A DNA stretch of 64,000 nt from Desmonostoc vinosum HA7617-LM4 (lineage in GTDB: Bacteria; Cyanobacteriota; Cyanobacteriia; Cyanobacteriales; Nostocaceae), in contig JAHHHC010000024.1 in NCBI GenBank assembly GCA_019359515.1, forward strand, positions 1 through 64,000. Reading direction: 5' to 3'. Below, in pieces: positions 61,077-64,000 of the stretch (position 1 is its first letter; each line of letters begins with the position of its first letter). The notes under the pieces were generated by a model. That model was given only the letters and a program-made list of their open reading frames with translations. It did not search any database and had not been told where the DNA came from. The position numbers and the translations under genes are program-made.

Positions 61077-63005
61077 ATGCTCATCGGCGCAATTCTTCGG
61101 AATCGCTACAAAATAATCAGACTATTGGGAAGCGGCGGTTTCGGTGACACATACCTAGCAGAAGATGTGGATTTACCGAACCATCCGGTGTGTGTTGTTA
61201 AACACCTCAAACCAAAAGATTCCTCGCTTTCCACATTACAAATAGCCAGACGACTATTTGACAGTGAAGCACAGACACTATATAGATTAGGCAACAACCA
61301 CGACCAAATTCCGCGACTATTCGCCCACTTTGAGGAGAAAGGTGAATTTTATCTAGTGCAGGAATTTGTTGATGGAGAAGACTTGAGCCGAGAAATTATT
61401 CCTGGTAAGCGGTTGAGTGAGAGCGAAGTCAAAAAGTTATTACAAGACATACTACAAGTCTTAGCCATCGTCCATCAACAAAATATCATTCACCGAGACA
61501 TCAAACCGCAAAACTTAATGCGGCGTCGGCAAGACAGCAAAATAGTACTGATAGACTTTGGTGCAGTCAAAGAAATCAGTACCTTAGTAATGAATGCCCA
61601 AGGACAAAGTAGCTTTACAGTTGCAATAGGGACAGCTGGTTATATGCCCAGCGAACAGGCAAACAGCGACCCCAAACTAGCCAGCGATATCTATGCAGTA
61701 GGGATGTTGGGAATACATGCCCTGACGGGTTTACAGCCTCATGAGTTGCCCAAAGATCCCACCAACGGCGAAGTGATTTGGCGCAATTGGGCAAACGTCA
61801 GCGAGAACACAGCAGAGATATTAACCAAGATGGTGAGTTATCACTTCAACCAGCGCCATCGCACAGCAACAGATGCACTGCAAGCATTAACGCCAGCACC
61901 ACCACCGCAAAAACCAGCGCCAGCACCACGACAAAAACCACAACCAACGCCACCAATATCATCACAGCAGTCATCAACGCCCGACATACCAAGACGGCGA
62001 GTAATTCAGACTATGGGGTTATTAGGTGTTGGGTTTGGTTTAGCAATAGCAGCAGAACGTTTATTATTTCGCCCGAATGCAGGAGAAAGCCCTATTATTG
62101 ACGCTGGTACAACCACAACACCACCAGAACCAGAACCCCCCATTACCCAGTCTCCAACTTCCAAAAGTTCAACACCTAAACAAGGACTAACCTTACAAAC
62201 CTCTCAATTTGAGGTTGTAACGGTGGATGTGCGGGGAAACATCGCTAACCGCCGCAACCGTCAGGCGAAATACTTCGTTGAAGACTTGGGAGGTGGCGTC
62301 ACTTTAAATATGGTGCAGATACCAAGCGGAACTTTTACAATGGGTTCACCAGCAGGGGAGAAGGAACGAAGCTCAGATGAAGGGCCGCAACATCAAGTAA
62401 CAGTCCCTGAATTCTTCATGGGTAAATATGAAGTCACGCAGGCACAGTATCAAGCAATCATGGGTAATAATCCCTCCAATTTCAAAGGAGAAAAAAGACC
62501 TGTAGAAAAGGTGAGTTGGAATGATGCTGTAGAATTTTGTAAAAAGTTGAGCCAGAGGATGGGACGCACCTATCGACTACCCAGCGAAGCTGAATGGGAA
62601 TATGCTTGTCGTGCTGGAACCACCACACCTTTTTATTTTGGTGAAACTATTACCAGTGATTTAGCCAACTACAACGGCACTTATACTTACGCCTCAGCAT
62701 CAAAAGGTCAATATCGTCAGCAAACAACAGAAGTAGGCATTTTTCCGCCCAATGCCTTTGGTTTATACGATATGCATGGCAATGTTTGGGAATGGTGTCA
62801 AGATTATTACCATGATAATTATCAAGGCGCACCCACTAATGGTAGTGCATGGTTCAATGATAATGATAATCAATATCGTCTGCTGCGCGGTGGTTCTTGG
62901 TACAACGACCCAGAGAACTGTCGCAGTGCGTTCCGCTTCAGGAACGGAGCCGACTACCGTCTCGACGGCATTGGTTTTCGTGTTGTCTCTGTCGTTCCCG
63001 CGTGA
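61077..63005 (+). CDS. DGR target: Ser/Thr kinase fused to FGE-sulfatase/C-lectin-like variable domain
   Basis: Seen: kinase domain (residues ~10-270) with LGSGGFGDTYLAED, HRDIKPQNLM, DFGAVKEI and GTAGYMPSEQ; Pro-rich linker (~272-300; PAPAPRQKPQPTPP); hydrophobic segment VIQTMGLLGVGFGLAIAAER (~309-328), possibly transmembrane; linker; formylglycine-generating-enzyme-like domain (~371-642) with NMVQIPSGTFTMGSPAGEKE, FFMGKYEVTQAQYQAIMGNN, YRLPSEAEWEYACRAGTTTP, YDMHGNVWEWCQDYYHDNYQ and LLRGGSWYNDPENCRSAFRF. Known: this fold is the C-type-lectin-like scaffold of DGR variable proteins such as Mtd and TvpA. VR codons 609-631 are mostly NNC. Avd and RT genes follow. Inference: an environmental sensor kinase with retro-diversified ligand surface. 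ATG at 61077. Confidence 0.92.
   Translation: MLIGAILRNRYKIIRLLGSGGFGDTYLAEDVDLPNHPVCVVKHLKPKDSSLSTLQIARRLFDSEAQTLYRLGNNHDQIPRLFAHFEEKGEFYLVQEFVDGEDLSREIIPGKRLSESEVKKLLQDILQVLAIVHQQNIIHRDIKPQNLMRRRQDSKIVLIDFGAVKEISTLVMNAQGQSSFTVAIGTAGYMPSEQANSDPKLASDIYAVGMLGIHALTGLQPHELPKDPTNGEVIWRNWANVSENTAEILTKMVSYHFNQRHRTATDALQALTPAPPPQKPAPAPRQKPQPTPPISSQQSSTPDIPRRRVIQTMGLLGVGFGLAIAAERLLFRPNAGESPIIDAGTTTTPPEPEPPITQSPTSKSSTPKQGLTLQTSQFEVVTVDVRGNIANRRNRQAKYFVEDLGGGVTLNMVQIPSGTFTMGSPAGEKERSSDEGPQHQVTVPEFFMGKYEVTQAQYQAIMGNNPSNFKGEKRPVEKVSWNDAVEFCKKLSQRMGRTYRLPSEAEWEYACRAGTTTPFYFGETITSDLANYNGTYTYASASKGQYRQQTTEVGIFPPNAFGLYDMHGNVWEWCQDYYHDNYQGAPTNGSAWFNDNDNQYRLLRGGSWYNDPENCRSAFRFRNGADYRLDGIGFRVVSVVPA
62875..63005 (+). 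other. DGR variable repeat (VR)
   Basis: The 3' end of the kinase-FGE gene. Codons 609, 610, 611, 619, 621, 623, 626, 627, 629, 630 and 631 read TAC, AAC, GAC, TTC, TTC, AAC, GAC, TAC, CTC, GAC and GGC, each ending in C and differing only at the first two bases, as expected where the template has AAC. The constant frame pieces (GGSW, CRSA, IGFRVV) match the FGE scaffold. The invariant 3' end (ATTGGTTTTCGTGTTGTCTC) is the likely initiation-of-homing (IMH) part. The matching template is not in this window. Confidence 0.82.
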
Positions 63006-63068
63006 GGACTCCCTTGCCCTATACTCTTTTGCCCTTTTGCCCTTTACACCTCTTTACTCTTTTTTCTG

Positions 63069-63083
63069 TCCGCCGCAGGCGGA
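63069..63083. terminator. Hairpin downstream of VR
   Basis: TCCGCC (63069-63074) and GGCGGA (63078-63083) pair with loop GCA, 64 bp after the stop codon, followed by ATCAAAAATTTTTTTT. It may be a terminator or a structure that promotes DGR homing, as in known systems. Confidence 0.6.
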
Positions 63084-63192
63084 TCAAAAATTTTTTTTAC
63101 ATTTAAGCGATTAAAAGCAAATTTATTGTAGAGTTGCGAGAAAAGATAACATAAGTAAGTTAACTTTAAAAAAAGTATAACACGTTTTCATC

Positions 63193-63540
63193 ATGAGTGA
63201 ATTACCTATCATTCAAAAAACTTATGACTTAATTAAATGGTATGTACCTATATTAAATCGCCTGCCACATAACCACAAATTTCTCTTGGGTGACAGAATT
63301 ATAGAAGGATTATACGACCTTTTAGAAGAATTAATCAAAGCCCGTTATTCTAGAGAGAAACTCACCCAACTAGAAGCTATAAACAGCAAATTAGATATTT
63401 TACGTCATCAAACAAGATTATTGTTAGATTTTGAGTTAATCAAATCTGATAGATATGAGTACATAGGAAAATTAATCAATCAAATTGGAATTGACTTAGG
63501 CGCTTGGATTAAACAGCAACGGCAATCAATAACAAAATAA
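63193..63540 (+). CDS. avd: Avd-like DGR accessory protein
   Basis: 115 aa, four-helix-bundle type: [80 protein letters not shown] and [20 protein letters not shown]. Known: Avd binds the DGR reverse transcriptase and template RNA and is required for mutagenic cDNA synthesis. Features that match the family: basic surface, [22 protein letters not shown] helix pair, and position between variable protein and RT. 187 bp after the target gene; RT start one base after its stop codon, so the two are tightly coupled. Confidence 0.9.
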   Translation: MSELPIIQKTYDLIKWYVPILNRLPHNHKFLLGDRIIEGLYDLLEELIKARYSREKLTQLEAINSKLDILRHQTRLLLDFELIKSDRYEYIGKLINQIGIDLGAWIKQQRQSITK

Positions 63541-63541
63541 C

Positions 63542-64000
63542 ATGAAACGTTACGGCAATTTGTGGACAAAAATTATAGACTTTGAAAACTTACTAACTGC
63601 TGCCAAAAACGCACAAAAAGGAAAGCGTTATAGAGAAAACGTTTTAGCATTCAACTACAATTTAGAATCAGAACTTGAAAAACTAAAAATAAAATTAGAG
63701 TCAAAAACATATATTCCCGGTAGTTATAAAACCTTTACAATTGTAGAGCCAAAACCGCGTATGATATCTGCTGCACCATATAGAGATAGAGTAGTACATC
63801 ATGCCTTATGTAATATCATCACACCTATTTTCGAGCGCACATTAATAGCTGATACCTACGCTAACCGCCTTGGCTTTGGCACTCATCGCGCCTTACGACG
63901 TTTTACAGAATTTTCTCGTTCCAGTCGTTATATTCTTCAGTGCGATATTAGAAAATATTTTCCCAGTATTGACCATAATATTTTAAAAACTATAGTACGA
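63542..64000 (+). CDS. DGR-type reverse transcriptase, 3' part outside window
   Basis: ATG 63542; 153 codons in frame to the window end, no stop. Seen: [60 protein letters not shown] (RT motif 1/2 region), [40 protein letters not shown], and [20 protein letters not shown] with the first catalytic Asp (motif 3/[12 protein letters not shown]). The YxDD box and thumb lie beyond 64000. The short N-terminus and [17 protein letters not shown] distinguish DGR/group-II-like RTs from retron RTs; avd upstream confirms a DGR. It starts one base after the avd stop. Confidence 0.93.
   Translation, partial: MKRYGNLWTKIIDFENLLTAAKNAQKGKRYRENVLAFNYNLESELEKLKIKLESKTYIPGSYKTFTIVEPKPRMISAAPYRDRVVHHALCNIITPIFERTLIADTYANRLGFGTHRALRRFTEFSRSSRYILQCDIRKYFPSIDHNILKTIVR

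Noticed and set aside
63006-63192. Template repeat of the DGR between target and avd
   Set aside because: No sequence resembling the VR (for instance the GTCGCAGTGCG or CATTGGTTTTCG blocks) occurs here or elsewhere in the window.

Overview
The window comes from a filamentous, very probably heterocyst-forming cyanobacterium of the Nostocales. The evidence is the very frequent HIP1 octamer (GCGATCGC), abundant short tandem and dispersed repeats (CCCTACT-type heptamers, TAATTCGTAAT blocks, GGGGACGC arrays), a HetP-like heterocyst protein at 56737, and many proteins of cyanobacterial type (DUF4912, DUF3082, L-cysteine/cystine lyase, large PAS histidine kinases). Genus cannot be fixed from this sequence alone.

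Layout. 1-8.0 kb: a truncated exported TPR protein with near-identical 120-bp repeats, an exported protein and a membrane protein of unknown function, a CNB-domain histidine kinase, an acyl-CoA dehydrogenase, purT with a phosphatase remnant at its end, and a pentapeptide-repeat protein. 8.2-19.9 kb, all on the minus strand: an ABC-2 exporter pair, an MscS channel, a GST, an exported protein, a methyltransferase translationally coupled to a repeat-invaded U32 peptidase gene, an internally deleted Uma2 gene, an Fe-S aldo/keto reductase and a bifunctional nuclease. 20.2-26.4 kb: housekeeping genes ribE, an M23 peptidase, birA, pgeF, gltX and tRNA-Asp. 26.5-39 kb: two tandem Ser/Thr kinases, a phytase-like protein, a RecB-like nuclease, L-cysteine/cystine lyase, a glycosyltransferase, YjbQ, a Nif3-like protein and several small cyanobacterial proteins, one behind a CRP-type operator. 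39.1-45.1 kb: an MBL-fold protein, a 40-codon membrane protein gene, then what looks like an integrated-element remnant (heptad iterons, ParA, RHH protein, GerMN lipoprotein, tyrosine recombinase). 45.2-55.6 kb: a PAS histidine kinase, a DUF937 protein, a phosphate-binding-protein/DUF4912 fusion, rsmA-ispE-DUF3082-Uma2, and an AraC-type response regulator next to a broken histidine kinase. 56.7-58.6 kb: HetP-like gene, a divergent trpC and an exported protein. 59.5-64 kb: a TM protein and, running off the right edge, a diversity-generating retroelement (DGR).

The DGR is the most exciting system here. Its target (61077-63005) fuses a Ser/Thr kinase, a proline-rich linker, a hydrophobic segment and a C-terminal formylglycine-generating-enzyme/C-type-lectin-like domain. 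The last 35 codons show the mark of adenine-specific mutagenesis: the variable residues are almost all NNC codons (TAC, AAC, GAC, TTC, CTC, GGC) as expected from AAC codons in a template. An Avd-like gene and a reverse transcriptase follow directly; the template repeat is not in the window and should lie just beyond 64000. The sequence therefore suggests a signalling kinase whose ligand-binding face is diversified by retrohoming.

A second theme is remodelling by small repeats: octamer arrays and a 47-bp inverted repeat translated in frame inside the U32 peptidase, a foldback element covering the 5' end of the acyl-CoA dehydrogenase frame, a dispersed element between parA and the RHH gene, and several gene relics.
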